NCBI RefSeq assembly: GCF_003076475.1
Contig: NZ_CP020919.1
Span: 2,356,001 to 2,420,000, forward strand
DNA: 64,000 nt
Direction: 5' to 3'
Origin: Flavobacterium kingsejongi
Lineage (GTDB): Bacteria > Bacteroidota > Bacteroidia > Flavobacteriales > Flavobacteriaceae
The stretch's first letter is position 1. The number at the start of each line of letters is the position of its first letter. The position numbers were made by a program, and so were the translations under genes. The notes under the pieces are model-generated. The model had not been told where the DNA came from. It did not search any database and saw only the letters and a program-made list of their open reading frames with translations. Below are positions 7,933 through 17,858 of the stretch, piece by piece.

Positions 7933-9792
7933 ATGTTAAAACAAAAAATATCCCCTTTTGTACTACTATTCCTATTGTTGTTAACTGGTAAGAATTATGG
8001 GCAATCTGGTTTTTCGGCTAAAGAGATCCAGATCCGGAAAATTATGATGAGCAACCCGGAACAAGCCAAAACGCTGGTACGGAATTTCCTTACTACTACT
8101 GAAAAACGACACGATACAACCAATGCCAATATGTATGTTTACTATGGTTTTGCCCATAATCTGCTCAATGCTCCCGATTCGGCGATATACTATTATAAAA
8201 AGGCACTCGGCTACGTGGATAAATACCCTAAATCGAAAGCGAAAGCCTATCTGAATTTAGGAATATCCTACCGAAAGCTTACAAAATATGATACAGCTTT
8301 GAAGTACCTCAAATTGTCCGAAACACTTAACAAAGAAATTTCGAATAAAAATGGGCTGGGTATGGTCTATGGTGAAATAGCCTCTGTTTACAATCAGCAG
8401 TTCCAATATGAAAAGTCCATTGACTATCTTTTGGAGGCATTGAACTTGTTTAAGCAATCCAACAAACCCGACCTGATCAACCCTGTAAAGCAACGGCTGG
8501 CCGGAACTTATGTAGGAACGCAGAACTATGCTTTTGCTGCAGACCTGTATGCCGATGTCCTTTCCTATTTTAAGACCGTCGATCTAAAAAACTACTATGT
8601 GACACTCGTAAACTATGGGGAATGCTTTTATTATATTGGAAATTATACGAAGGCCAAAGCGGCAATTAATGAAGCGTTGCCAGGGCTTGATAAATTTAAA
8701 GATACGGAATCTAAGGGGATTGCTTTGGCGTGGCTGGGTGCCATTGCTTTTAAAGAAAAAGATTTCGTAAAAGGGGTGGCCTACTACGATAAGGGACTAA
8801 AAATGTTGTATGAAAAAAAATCGTATGCTTCCCATGCCATTTTCCTGCGGTACATCACCGACCTTAATGAAAATGGAAAATATGATAAAGCGACTGCAGC
8901 AATTGCCGATTCTGAAAAAAAGCTCAAAGACACGCCTGTTGGGATTAAGCTAAGGGCAGATCTGGAAAAACAAAAATCCATCACTTACAAAAGTAATGAT
9001 GCAAAAGACAAAAGTATTGCTTCCCTGGAAAAAGCCCTGGTTTATAAAGACAGTATTAATTTTGCGGGGTATGAAGAGAAACTCAATAAGCAGCAGGCAC
9101 AATATCAAAATGAATTACAGCGTAAAAAAAACATTGCACTGGCAAAACATAATAAGTTTTTGGCACTGAAAGTCAAAAGTGAAACCCAAAAAAAAATTAT
9201 AGTGATTGGATTGTTTGTTGCAGCATTGGCAATCATGTTGGCGGGATATATCTTCTACAGATTTAAGCGCAAGCTCGAAAATGAGAAAATGAAAAGCATG
9301 ACCATGAGCAATGCACTCATTGCGCAGCAGTATGAAAATGAACAGGAATCGAATCGCCAACTTAAGAAATCATTACTTGAAAAACAAAGCGACCTGATGT
9401 CCGGAGCCATGCGGTTGGCCGGGGTTCAGGAAAATATCAACGAGATGCTTGTTGCGGTTAAAGAAAAAGAGGATGGTATCGATGCAGATTTTTTGACCAA
9501 AAAATTAGAGACGCTTATCAAACAGGAGGACTACTGGGAGGCATTTGAAAAAAAATTTAGCGAGGCACATCCGCATTTCAGGGCCAACCTACTACAGGCT
9601 TATCCGGGCCTTAATAAAACTGATCTCTTTTTTGCCTCACTCCTAAAATTAAAGTTGCCATATAAAGACATTGGTAGGCTTATGGCGATTTCCCCGGAGA
9701 GTGTAGTGAAACGAAAATACCGCCTTAAGAAAAAGATGCATATTGAGGACGAAGACATGTTTGATAAAATTCTTTTAGAAATGCAGGCCTGA
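7933..9792 (+). CDS. Membrane-anchored TPR protein with C-terminal LuxR-like helix-turn-helix
   Basis: A 619-residue protein from ATG 7933, where a clean signal peptide begins (cleavage near NYGQ). A periplasmic-side tetratricopeptide array occupies about residues 30-390 (repeats with A-x-x-Y-Y-x-K-A-L, Y-x-x-A-x-x-Y and L-x-x-A-L signatures). One membrane segment follows near 425-445 (IIVIGLFVAALAIMLAGYIFY), then a coiled-coil and a C-terminal DNA-binding-like domain (about 555-615) with the KTDLFFASLLKLKLPYKDIG ... SPESVVKRKYRLKKKM pattern. This TPR-TM-HTH layout is a known Bacteroidota group of putative one-component regulators. It lies 162 bases upstream of the repeat adhesin, same strand, so it may sense envelope state and control it. 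That role is inference. Confidence 0.85.
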   Translation: MLKQKISPFVLLFLLLLTGKNYGQSGFSAKEIQIRKIMMSNPEQAKTLVRNFLTTTEKRHDTTNANMYVYYGFAHNLLNAPDSAIYYYKKALGYVDKYPKSKAKAYLNLGISYRKLTKYDTALKYLKLSETLNKEISNKNGLGMVYGEIASVYNQQFQYEKSIDYLLEALNLFKQSNKPDLINPVKQRLAGTYVGTQNYAFAADLYADVLSYFKTVDLKNYYVTLVNYGECFYYIGNYTKAKAAINEALPGLDKFKDTESKGIALAWLGAIAFKEKDFVKGVAYYDKGLKMLYEKKSYASHAIFLRYITDLNENGKYDKATAAIADSEKKLKDTPVGIKLRADLEKQKSITYKSNDAKDKSIASLEKALVYKDSINFAGYEEKLNKQQAQYQNELQRKKNIALAKHNKFLALKVKSETQKKIIVIGLFVAALAIMLAGYIFYRFKRKLENEKMKSMTMSNALIAQQYENEQESNRQLKKSLLEKQSDLMSGAMRLAGVQENINEMLVAVKEKEDGIDADFLTKKLETLIKQEDYWEAFEKKFSEAHPHFRANLLQAYPGLNKTDLFFASLLKLKLPYKDIGRLMAISPESVVKRKYRLKKKMHIEDEDMFDKILLEMQA

Positions 9793-9857
9793 CGTTTCAA
9801 ATTACTATAAAATATAAAGTCTTAAAATTTTAACACTTTTAGAACGGTTACAGGGAT

Positions 9858-9881
9858 TTTGTCCGCCTATTTGTCCGCCTC
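9858..9881. repeat. Tandem 12-bp direct repeat upstream of the adhesin
   Basis: TTTGTCCGCCT occurs at 9858-9868 and again at 9870-9880, one helical-turn-sized unit apart. It lies about 30 bases upstream of a TAnnTTTG element and is GC-richer than its surroundings. It could be an operator for a regulator that binds direct repeats. Confidence 0.5.
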
Positions 9882-9910
9882 TAAAAGTCCGGTGTTTATT
9901 GGGGTTAAGG

Positions 9911-9918
9911 TAATTTTG
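9911..9918 (+). promoter_or_regulatory. Putative adhesin -7 element (TAATTTTG)
   Basis: Exact TAnnTTTG match 37 bases before ATG 9955. No TTG at standard spacing, so activator dependence is possible. Confidence 0.45.
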
Positions 9919-9954
9919 GGGGTAAATATAAAAATCACCCTAATACCTTACTAC

Positions 9955-11877
9955 ATGAACAAACTTTACGTATTATTACTCTTTCTGCTGCTTGGAGTAT
10001 GGAACAGCCATGCACAGACCACCACCGAAAATTTTGAAAGTGTAGCTTATGGAGCTACAACTTTTACCAATAATGGGCAGCAATTTGTAATCTCTACACA
10101 GGCTGGCGGCCCTTTTTATATAACAAGTTTTGGAGTCAATGGTGGTGGCTGTGTTAGCAACGCAGATATGTATGGAGAGGTAAAACCAAATTTTACTATT
10201 GCGACTAATAACAGTGCCTTATTTCAGCTGAAAAGTATGCAGCTCGCAGGAGATGGGTATCAGTCAAATTTAATGGCATTTACAATTATTGGTAAACGGA
10301 ATGGAAATCTTGTATTTACAGTTACCTCTAGTTTTGTTACAAATTTTGAGCAATATAAATTAGTTGATATGGCAACGTTTGGTGGGCAAAATAATGCAAA
10401 TGCGATTATTGATTCTTACAGTATTTCATCTTCAAATGGATATTTAATATTGATGGATGACATGACCTGGCAAAAAGCAGATATAAATTCTTCTGTCACT
10501 GCATTGTCGTCATTTACTACCTGTGCGGGTACAGTTTCAGCAACTCAGAATTTTACAGTTTCCGGTACTGCTCTTACGGCAGGTATTGTAGTGACCGCGC
10601 CTAATGGATATGAAGTTTCCACAACAGCTGGGACAGGCTATGCTGCTTCGGTTACGTTACCCCAAACTAGTGGTTCCGTAGCTGAGACTACTGTCTATGC
10701 ACGACTGACGGCAACGGCTTCCGGTACTCCTACCGGGAATATTACACTCACTTCTACCGGTAAAGCTACAGTTAATGTCGCTGTAAATGGTACGGTTTCG
10801 GCTATTGTGGACCCCATTAATAAAATTGTTTGCGTGGGTGGTGGTGGTACTTTTAATGTGTCAGCAACCGGAAGTACGACTTACCAATGGCAGGTTGATA
10901 CTAATGCATCCGGAAATTTTACAAATATTTCTAATGGAGCGTCCTATTCCGGGGTGACGTCCAATACACTTACTATAACGGGAGCTACAGCAAATATGTC
11001 CGGCTATCGGTACCGTGCAGTAGCAACCGGGACCTGTACGATGAATTCAAATTACGCAACATTAACCGTAACTTCAATAATTATAACAGGAACAAAAACG
11101 AATGTGTCGTGTTTTGAGGGGACTAATGGAGCAGTTAGTGTTGTGCCATCCGGTGGCGTGCCCAGTTATACTTATAGCTGGAATACAAACCCGGTACAAC
11201 ATACAGCAATGCTTACAGGGCTTGCAGCTGGAACTTATACGGTAACGGTAACCGATGCGAATGGCTGTACCGGTAGTCAAAGTTTTGTGATTGGACAACC
11301 TACTCCTCTAACAGCATCAGCTACAACCTATAATGTAAGATGTCATGGAGGATCCAGTGGCTTTGCCAATATAACTGTTTCTGGTGGAACAGGTACGTAT
11401 ACTTATGTATGGGGGCATTCAGGAATTACTACCGCAACTGCAACAGGATTATCTGTGGGAAATTACACAGTAACTGCTACGGATGGAAACGGCTGTACGA
11501 TTGTTAGAAACTTTACTGTAATAGAACCTGATCCTTTGGAGGCAACTACTTCACAGGTCAATGTAGCTTGTAATGGAGGCGCTAATGGTTCCGCTACAGT
11601 AAATGTTACTGGCGGAAGAGAGGGGTATACCTATTCCTGGTCTCCTTCCGGCGGAACTGCAGCTACGGCAAGCGGATTGACTTCCGGATCTTACACCGTA
11701 ACCATTACCGATATTAATAATTGTTCGATTACTAAAGACTTTACGATAAGCCAGCCTGCGCCTTTAGCGGCAACGACTACACAAAACAATGTAAGTTGTA
11801 ATGGCGGTTCAAATGCTACAGCTACTGTAAGTGTTAGTGGTGGAACAGGAACTTATACCTATTCCTGGTCCCCTTGA
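9955..11877 (+). CDS. Giant SprB-repeat surface protein, 5' part ending at an in-frame TGA
   Basis: The ATG at 9955 begins a clear signal peptide (MNKLYVLLLFLLLGVWNSHAQ). The reading frame runs to TGA 11875-11877, 640 residues, and then continues open in the same frame to 17418. Read through, the gene is 2,487 codons. This part holds an N-terminal beta-rich domain (about residues 21-180), a Cys-containing beta domain (about 185-285), an Ig-like domain (about 290-370) and the first SprB-type repeats from 11077. The stop falls in repeat 4, in the segment SWSP-stop-GGTAA where the other repeats have Ser. Other copies use TCG or, once, TCA, so TCA to TGA is one change. No T9SS tail is present here, so a truncated product would not be sorted to the surface. 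Confidence 0.85.
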   Translation: MNKLYVLLLFLLLGVWNSHAQTTTENFESVAYGATTFTNNGQQFVISTQAGGPFYITSFGVNGGGCVSNADMYGEVKPNFTIATNNSALFQLKSMQLAGDGYQSNLMAFTIIGKRNGNLVFTVTSSFVTNFEQYKLVDMATFGGQNNANAIIDSYSISSSNGYLILMDDMTWQKADINSSVTALSSFTTCAGTVSATQNFTVSGTALTAGIVVTAPNGYEVSTTAGTGYAASVTLPQTSGSVAETTVYARLTATASGTPTGNITLTSTGKATVNVAVNGTVSAIVDPINKIVCVGGGGTFNVSATGSTTYQWQVDTNASGNFTNISNGASYSGVTSNTLTITGATANMSGYRYRAVATGTCTMNSNYATLTVTSIIITGTKTNVSCFEGTNGAVSVVPSGGVPSYTYSWNTNPVQHTAMLTGLAAGTYTVTVTDANGCTGSQSFVIGQPTPLTASATTYNVRCHGGSSGFANITVSGGTGTYTYVWGHSGITTATATGLSVGNYTVTATDGNGCTIVRNFTVIEPDPLEATTSQVNVACNGGANGSATVNVTGGREGYTYSWSPSGGTAATASGLTSGSYTVTITDINNCSITKDFTISQPAPLAATTTQNNVSCNGGSNATATVSVSGGTGTYTYSWSP

Positions 11878-14800
11878 GGCGGAACAGCAGCTACTGCCAG
11901 CGGATTGACTTCCGGAGCGTATAGTGTAACTGCTACAGATGCTAACGGTTGTACCATTACTAAAAACGTTACGATAAGCCAGCCTGCGCCTTTAGCGGCA
12001 ACGACTACACAAAACAATGTAAGCTGTAATGGCGGTTCAAATGCTACGGCTACTGTAGCTGTTAGTGGTGGAACCGGAACCTATACGTATGCCTGGTCTC
12101 CATCTGGAGGGACGGCAGCTACTGCCAGTGGACTAACATCCGGAGCGTATAGTGTAACTGCTACAGATGCTAATGGTTGTGCCATTATAAGAAACTTTAC
12201 AATAAGCCAGCCTGCTCCTTTAACGGCAACGACTACGCAAAACAATGTAAGTTGTAATGGTGGTTCAAATGCTACGGCAACTGTAAGTGTTAGCGGTGGA
12301 ACTGGAACTTATACCTATTCCTGGTCCCCTTCGGGAGGAACGGCAGCTACTGCCAGTGGATTGACTTCCGGAGCGTATAGTGTAACTGCTACAGACGCTA
12401 ATGGTTGTACCATTATAAGAAACTTTACAATTAGCCAGCCAGCACCTTTAACGGCAACGACTACACAAAACAATGTAAGTTGTAATGGTGGTTCAAATGC
12501 GACGGCAACTGTAAGTGTTAGTGGTGGAACAGGAACCTATACCTATTCCTGGTCCCCTTCGGGAGGGACGGCAGCTACTGCCAGTGGACTAACATCCGGA
12601 GCGTATAGTGTAACCATTACCGATATTAATAATTGTTCGATTACTAAAAACGTTACGATAAGCCAACCGGCTCCTTTAACGGCAACGACTACACAAAACA
12701 ATGTAAGCTGTAATGGTGGTTCAAATGCTTCGGCTACTGTAGCTGTTAGCGGTGGAACAGGAACCTATGCGTATGCATGGTCTCCATCCGGAGGAACGGC
12801 AGCTACTGCCAGCGGATTGACTTCCGGAGCGTATAGTGTAACTGCTACAGATGCTAACGGTTGTACCATTACTAAAAACGTTACGATAAGCCAGCCAGCA
12901 CCTTTAGCGGCAACGACTATACAAAACAATGTAAGTTGTAATGGTGGTTCAAATGCGACGGCAACTGTAAGTGTTAGTGGTGGAACAGGAACGTATACGT
13001 ATGCCTGGTCACCTTCGGGAGGAACGGCAGCTACTGCCAGTGGATTGACTTCGGGAGCGTATAGTGTAACTGCTACAGATGCTAATGGTTGTACCATTAT
13101 AAGAAACTTTACAATAAGCCAGCCAGCACCTTTAACGGCAACGACTACGCAAAACAATGTAAGTTGTAATGGTGGCTCAAATGCTACGGCAACTGTAAGT
13201 GTTACTGGTGGAACCGGAACCTATACGTATGCTTGGTCTCCATCTGGAGGAACTGCGGCTACTGCCAGCGGATTAACTTCCGGAGCGTATAGTGTAACTG
13301 CTACAGACGCTAATGGTTGTACCATTACTAAAAACGTTACGATAAGCCAACCAGCACCTTTAACGGCAACGACTACGCAAAACAATGTAAGTTGTAATGG
13401 CGGTTCAAATGCTACGGCAACTGTAAGTGTTAGTGGTGGAACAGGAACCTATACCTATTCCTGGTCCCCTTCGGGAGGGACGGCAGCTACTGCCAGTGGA
13501 CTAACATCCGGAGCGTATAGTGTAACCATTACCGATATTAATAATTGTTCGATTACTAAAAACGTTACGATAAGCCAACCGGCTCCTTTAACGGCAACGA
13601 CTACACAAAACAATGTAAGCTGTAATGGTGGTTCAAATGCTTCGGCTACTGTAGCTGTTAGCGGTGGAACAGGAACCTATGCGTATGCATGGTCTCCATC
13701 CGGAGGAACGGCAGCTACTGCCAGCGGATTGACTTCCGGAGCGTATAGTGTAACTGCTACAGATGCTAATGGTTGTACCATTACTAAAAACGTTACGATA
13801 AGCCAGCCTGCTCCATTAACAGCAACGACTACACAAAACAATGTAAGTTGTAATGGCGGTTTAAATGCTACAGCTACTGTAGCTGTTAGTGGTGGAACCG
13901 GAACCTATACCTATTCCTGGTCACCTTCGGGAGGAACAGCAGCTACTGCCAGCGGATTGACTTACGGAGCGTATAGTGTAACCATTACCGATATTAATAA
14001 TTGTTCGATTACTAAAGACTTTACAATAAGCCAGCCTGCTCCTTTAACAGCAACGACTACGCAAAACAATGTAAGTTGTAATGGCGGTTCAAATGCTTCG
14101 GCTACTGTAAGTGTTAGCGGTGGAACAGGAACCTATACCTATGCCTGGTCTCCATCTGGAGGAACGGCAGCTACTGCCAGTGGACTAACATCCGGAGCGT
14201 ATAGTGTAACTGCTACAGACGGTAACGGTTGTACCATTACAAGAAACTTTACAATTAGCCAACCTGCACCTTTAACGGCAACGACTACACAAAACAATGT
14301 AAGTTGTAATGGTGGTTCAAATGCGACGGCAACTGTAAGTGTTAGCGGTGGAACTGGAACTTATACGTATGCGTGGTCTCCATCCGGAGGGACGGCAGCT
14401 ACTGCCAGTGGATTGACTTCCGGAGCGTATAGTGTAACTGCTACAGACGCTAATGGTTGTACCATTATAAGAAACTTTACAATTAGCCAGCCAGCACCTT
14501 TAACGGCAACGACTACGCAAAACAATGTAAGTTGTAATGGTGGTTCAAATGCGACGGCAACTGTAAGTGTTAGCGGTGGAACTGGAACTTATACCTATTC
14601 CTGGTCCCCTTCGGGAGGAACGGCAGCTACTGCCAGCGGACTAACTTCCGGAGCGTATAGTGTAACTGCTACAGATGCTAATGGTTGTACCATTATAAGA
14701 AACTTTACGATAAGCCAGCCAGCACCTTTAACGGCAACGACTACACAAAACAATGTAAGTTGTAATGGTGGTTCAAATGCTACGGCTACTGTAGCTGTTA

Positions 14801-16548
14801 GTGGTGGAACAGGAACCTATAGCTATTCCTGGTCTCCATCTGGAGGGACGGCAGCTACTGCCAGTGGATTGACTTCCGGAGCGTATAGTGTAACTGCTAT
14901 AGACGCTAATGGTTGTACCATTATAAGAAACTTTACAATTAGCCAGCCAGCACCTTTAGCGGCAACGACTACACAAAACAATGTAAGTTGTAATGGCGGT
15001 TCAAATGCTACAGCTACTGTAAGTGTTAGTGGTGGAACAGGAACTTATACCTATTCCTGGTCCCCTTCGGGCGGAACAGCAGCTACTGCCAGTGGATTGA
15101 CTTCCGGAGCGTATAGTGTAACTGCTACAGACGCTAACGGTTGTACCATTATAAGAAACTTTACGATAAGCCAGCCAGCACCTTTAACGGCAACGACTAC
15201 ACAAAACAATGTAAGTTGTAATGGCGGTTCAAATGCTACGGCTACTGTAACTGTTAGTGGTGGAACCGGAACCTATACCTATTCCTGGTCTCCATCTGGA
15301 GGGACGGCAGCTACTGCCAGCGGATTGACTTCCGGAGCGTATAGTGTAACTGCTACAGACGCTAATGGTTGTACCATTATAAGAAACTTTACAATTAGCC
15401 AGCCAGCACCTTTAACGGCAACTACTACACAAAACAATGTAAGTTGTAATGGCGGTTCAAATGCTTTGGCTACTGTAAGTGTTACTGGTGGAACCGGAAC
15501 CTATACGTATGCCTGGTCTCCATCCGGAGGAACGGCAGCTACGGCTACTGGACTTAGTGCAGGAGTTTATACTGTATTGATTACAGATGGTAACGGTTGT
15601 ACCATTACTAAAAACGTTACGATAAGCCAACCAGCACCTTTAACGGCAACGACTACGCAAAACAATGTAAGTTGTAATGGCGGTTCAAATGCTACGGCAA
15701 CTGTAAGTGTTAGTGGTGGAACAGGAACCTATACCTATTCCTGGTCCCCTTCGGGAGGAACAGCAGCTACTGCCAGCGGATTAACTTCCGGAGCGTATAG
15801 TGTAACTGCTACAGACGCTAATGGTTGTACCATTACAAGAAACTTTACAATAAGCCAACCTGCACTTTTAACGGCAACGACTACACAAAATAATGTAAGT
15901 TGTAATGGCGGTTCAAATGCTTCGGCTACTGTAAGTGTTACTGGTGGAACCGGAACCTATACGTATGCCTGGTCTCCATCTGGAGGAACTGCGGCTACGG
16001 CTACTGGACTTAGTGCAGGAGTTTATACTGTATTGATTACAGATGGTAACGGTTGCACTCAAACACAATCTTTGACCATTATACAACCTACTGCAATTAC
16101 GACATCGGGTTTTCAAATCAACGTAAGCTGTAATGGTGGTTCGAATGCTTCGGCTACGGTAACTGCAACAGGCGGAACAGAAACCTATACGTATGCATGG
16201 TCCCCTTCAGGCGGAACAGCAGCTACAGCTACTGGACTTAGTGCAGGAACGTACACAGCAACCGTTACGGATAGTAATGGATGTTCTCAGGCACAGTTGT
16301 TCACTATAACAGCCCCAGCAGCCCTTACAGCTATTGCATCTCATACTGATGTATCATGCAATGGTAGTGCAAACGGATCCGCTGGTGTGATAATAGCAGG
16401 TGGTACAGCTCCATATTCTTATGTATGGTCTCCATCAGGAGGAACAGCAGCTACGGCTTCCAATCTTACTGCAGGTATGTATACCGTTACTATAACTGAT
16501 ACTAACGGATGTACTATATCAGAAACAATAACAATCGGGCAACCTTTA
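11077..16548 (+). repeat. Array of 24 SprB-type repeats, exact 228-bp period
   Basis: Twenty-four consecutive units of 76 codons with no length variation, starting at 11077, 11305, 11533, 11761 and so on. The consensus unit runs PLTATTTQNNVSCNGGSN, ATATVSVSGGTGTYTYSW, SPSGGTAATASGLTSGAY, SVTATDANGCTIIRNFT and ISQPA. Outer units (1-3 and 19-20 onward) are diverged; inner units are nearly identical in DNA, a sign of recent expansion or gene conversion. Each unit has two Cys, which may form a disulfide. The family is known from SprB, the mobile gliding adhesin of Flavobacterium johnsoniae. Confidence 0.95.
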
Positions 16549-17418
16549 GCGATAGCTATAAATACCCAGCCTGCTGCTGTCACTACAACAACAGGAAATA
16601 ATGCCCAGTTCGTTACCCTGGCTATAAATGCAAGCAGCTACCAATGGGAGGTAAGCACCAATGGTGTAAACTGGACTTCTATTACAGATGGAGGTACTGC
16701 TCCTGCTTATTCAGGTGCTACAACAAATACATTAGGGATGACAAACGTACCGGTATCGTTTAACGGTTACTTTTTCAGGGTACAACTAATCAATGGTATG
16801 GGTTGTACAATGTCGAGTGGGGCAGCGGTACTAACAGTATTAAACGTACTTCAGGCAGTTAATGATGATTTCACCGCAGTCCAATTGCATGAAGGTATGG
16901 GTGGAATCGCAGGTAATGTTATAGCGAATGACCTGCTGAACAATCTGCCGTTTAATAACAGTGCTGTTACAATTACGGTTGTCGATAATGACGGACTTAC
17001 TGGTGTGAATATTGATGCTGAAGGGAATCTTCATGTGCCTGTAACGGCAGCTGTGGGAACGTATACCATCACGTATCAGATTTGCGACATTTTATCAGGA
17101 GGCAACTGCGATACCGCAGAAGCTATAGTGGTAATTGCTCCGGTAGCCGGAACTAAAGATTTTGAACCGATACAATTTGTAGTATACCCTAACCCGGCCT
17201 CTACTGTGGTGAATGTAAAACTATCGGATTTCGCTTCTTATAACAATCTTAAAGCTACTATTTATGACCTTACCGGAAGAATGGTAAGAGCGCATAAAGT
17301 GAGCACTGCGCAATTCAGCGTTGATGTTGCTGGACTTGAATCAGCAGTTTATATTTTAAGTATAACTTCAGATACGGGCAAAGCCACAAAAAATATTGTA
17401 GTAACAAAAAAACCATAA
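11878..17418 (+). pseudogene. Giant SprB-repeat surface protein, 3' part after the internal stop, with T9SS sorting domain
   Basis: In-frame continuation of the 9955 gene after TGA 11875. It has no credible start of its own: the first in-frame alternative start is a TTG at 11905 without a ribosome site. It holds the rest of repeat 4, repeats 5-24, an Ig-like domain (about 16549-16845, QPAAVTTTTGNNAQFV and YQWEVSTNG), a cadherin/VCBS-like domain with the NDDFTAV...GNVIANDLL pattern, and a type A T9SS C-terminal sorting domain from about 17180 (VVYPNPAS ... YDLTGRMVRA ... GLESAVYILSI ... KNIVVTK). The absence of frameshifts over 5.5 kb and the intact tail suggest either very recent inactivation, reversible silencing or a sequencing error. 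It is called a pseudogene only because of the TGA. Confidence 0.75.
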
Positions 17419-17447
17419 CATTTTACCCCAAGATTAAGAATGGTTGG

Positions 17448-17478
17448 AAACCGTCTCAGTAATGAGGCGGTTTTTTTT
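17448..17478 (+). terminator. Intrinsic terminator of the adhesin gene
   Basis: 11-bp stem with one G-T pair (17448-17458 with 17463-17473), GTAA loop, followed by a run of eight T. Confidence 0.9.
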
Positions 17479-17806
17479 GTGCCAAAGTTATATTGGTAGG
17501 GATCAGATTTACTTTAGATTGTCAGCGGTAAAACAGGTTTTCCGATAAGTAGTAGTAAGCAGCGGTGTTCTGATAGCTAGATAGGAAACGATTACTAAGG
17601 AATAGGAAATGGCATATCAACAGAACAGTTGGGCATGGTGGTGAAATGAAAATAGGGGAGTATCGGGAAAAGGCTCTTGTTTAGATATTTTACAGGACTC
17701 TCCCTCAAATCAAAAGAATAATGTCAGGGAAGGATAGGGTAAATCCGGGAAATAAAGATATGATACAGTTGTGTCTTTTATCCCCGACTCTCTTAGAGAT
17801 TCAAAG
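17479..17806. other. Intergenic region between the adhesin and the insertion sequence
   Basis: About 330 bases with no convincing coding frame, promoter or structure. It ends at the insertion sequence boundary and probably belonged to the ancestral spacer between the adhesin and the cyclophilin gene. Confidence 0.5.
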
Positions 17807-17830
17807 TGTCTAGTCCTAGAATAGCAATAC
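17807..17830 (+). repeat. IS left inverted repeat
   Basis: Starts TGTCTAGTCC and ends ATAGCAATAC; pairs with 19176-19199 with five mismatches. Confidence 0.85.
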
Positions 17831-17858
17831 AGGATTAATAATAATAAAAGTACATTTT

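Noticed and set aside
11875..11877. Selenocysteine or programmed read-through at the TGA
   Set aside because: The position is an ordinary Ser in all other repeats, no stem-loop suited to selenocysteine insertion is evident just downstream, and the same downstream sequence exists in every unit.
12765..13157. Long open frame of 130 codons on the minus strand inside the repeat array
   Set aside because: It is the antisense of the 228-bp repeats; the periodicity keeps the opposite frame open. No signal, domain or ribosome site.
11077..16548. CRISPR-like or satellite array
   Set aside because: The period is 228 bp, a multiple of three, with no spacers, and the frame encodes a known SprB-type protein repeat.
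17479..17806. Remnant of a second mobile element beside the IS
   Set aside because: No transposase fragment, second inverted repeat or duplicated target was found; the IS boundaries explain the junction.
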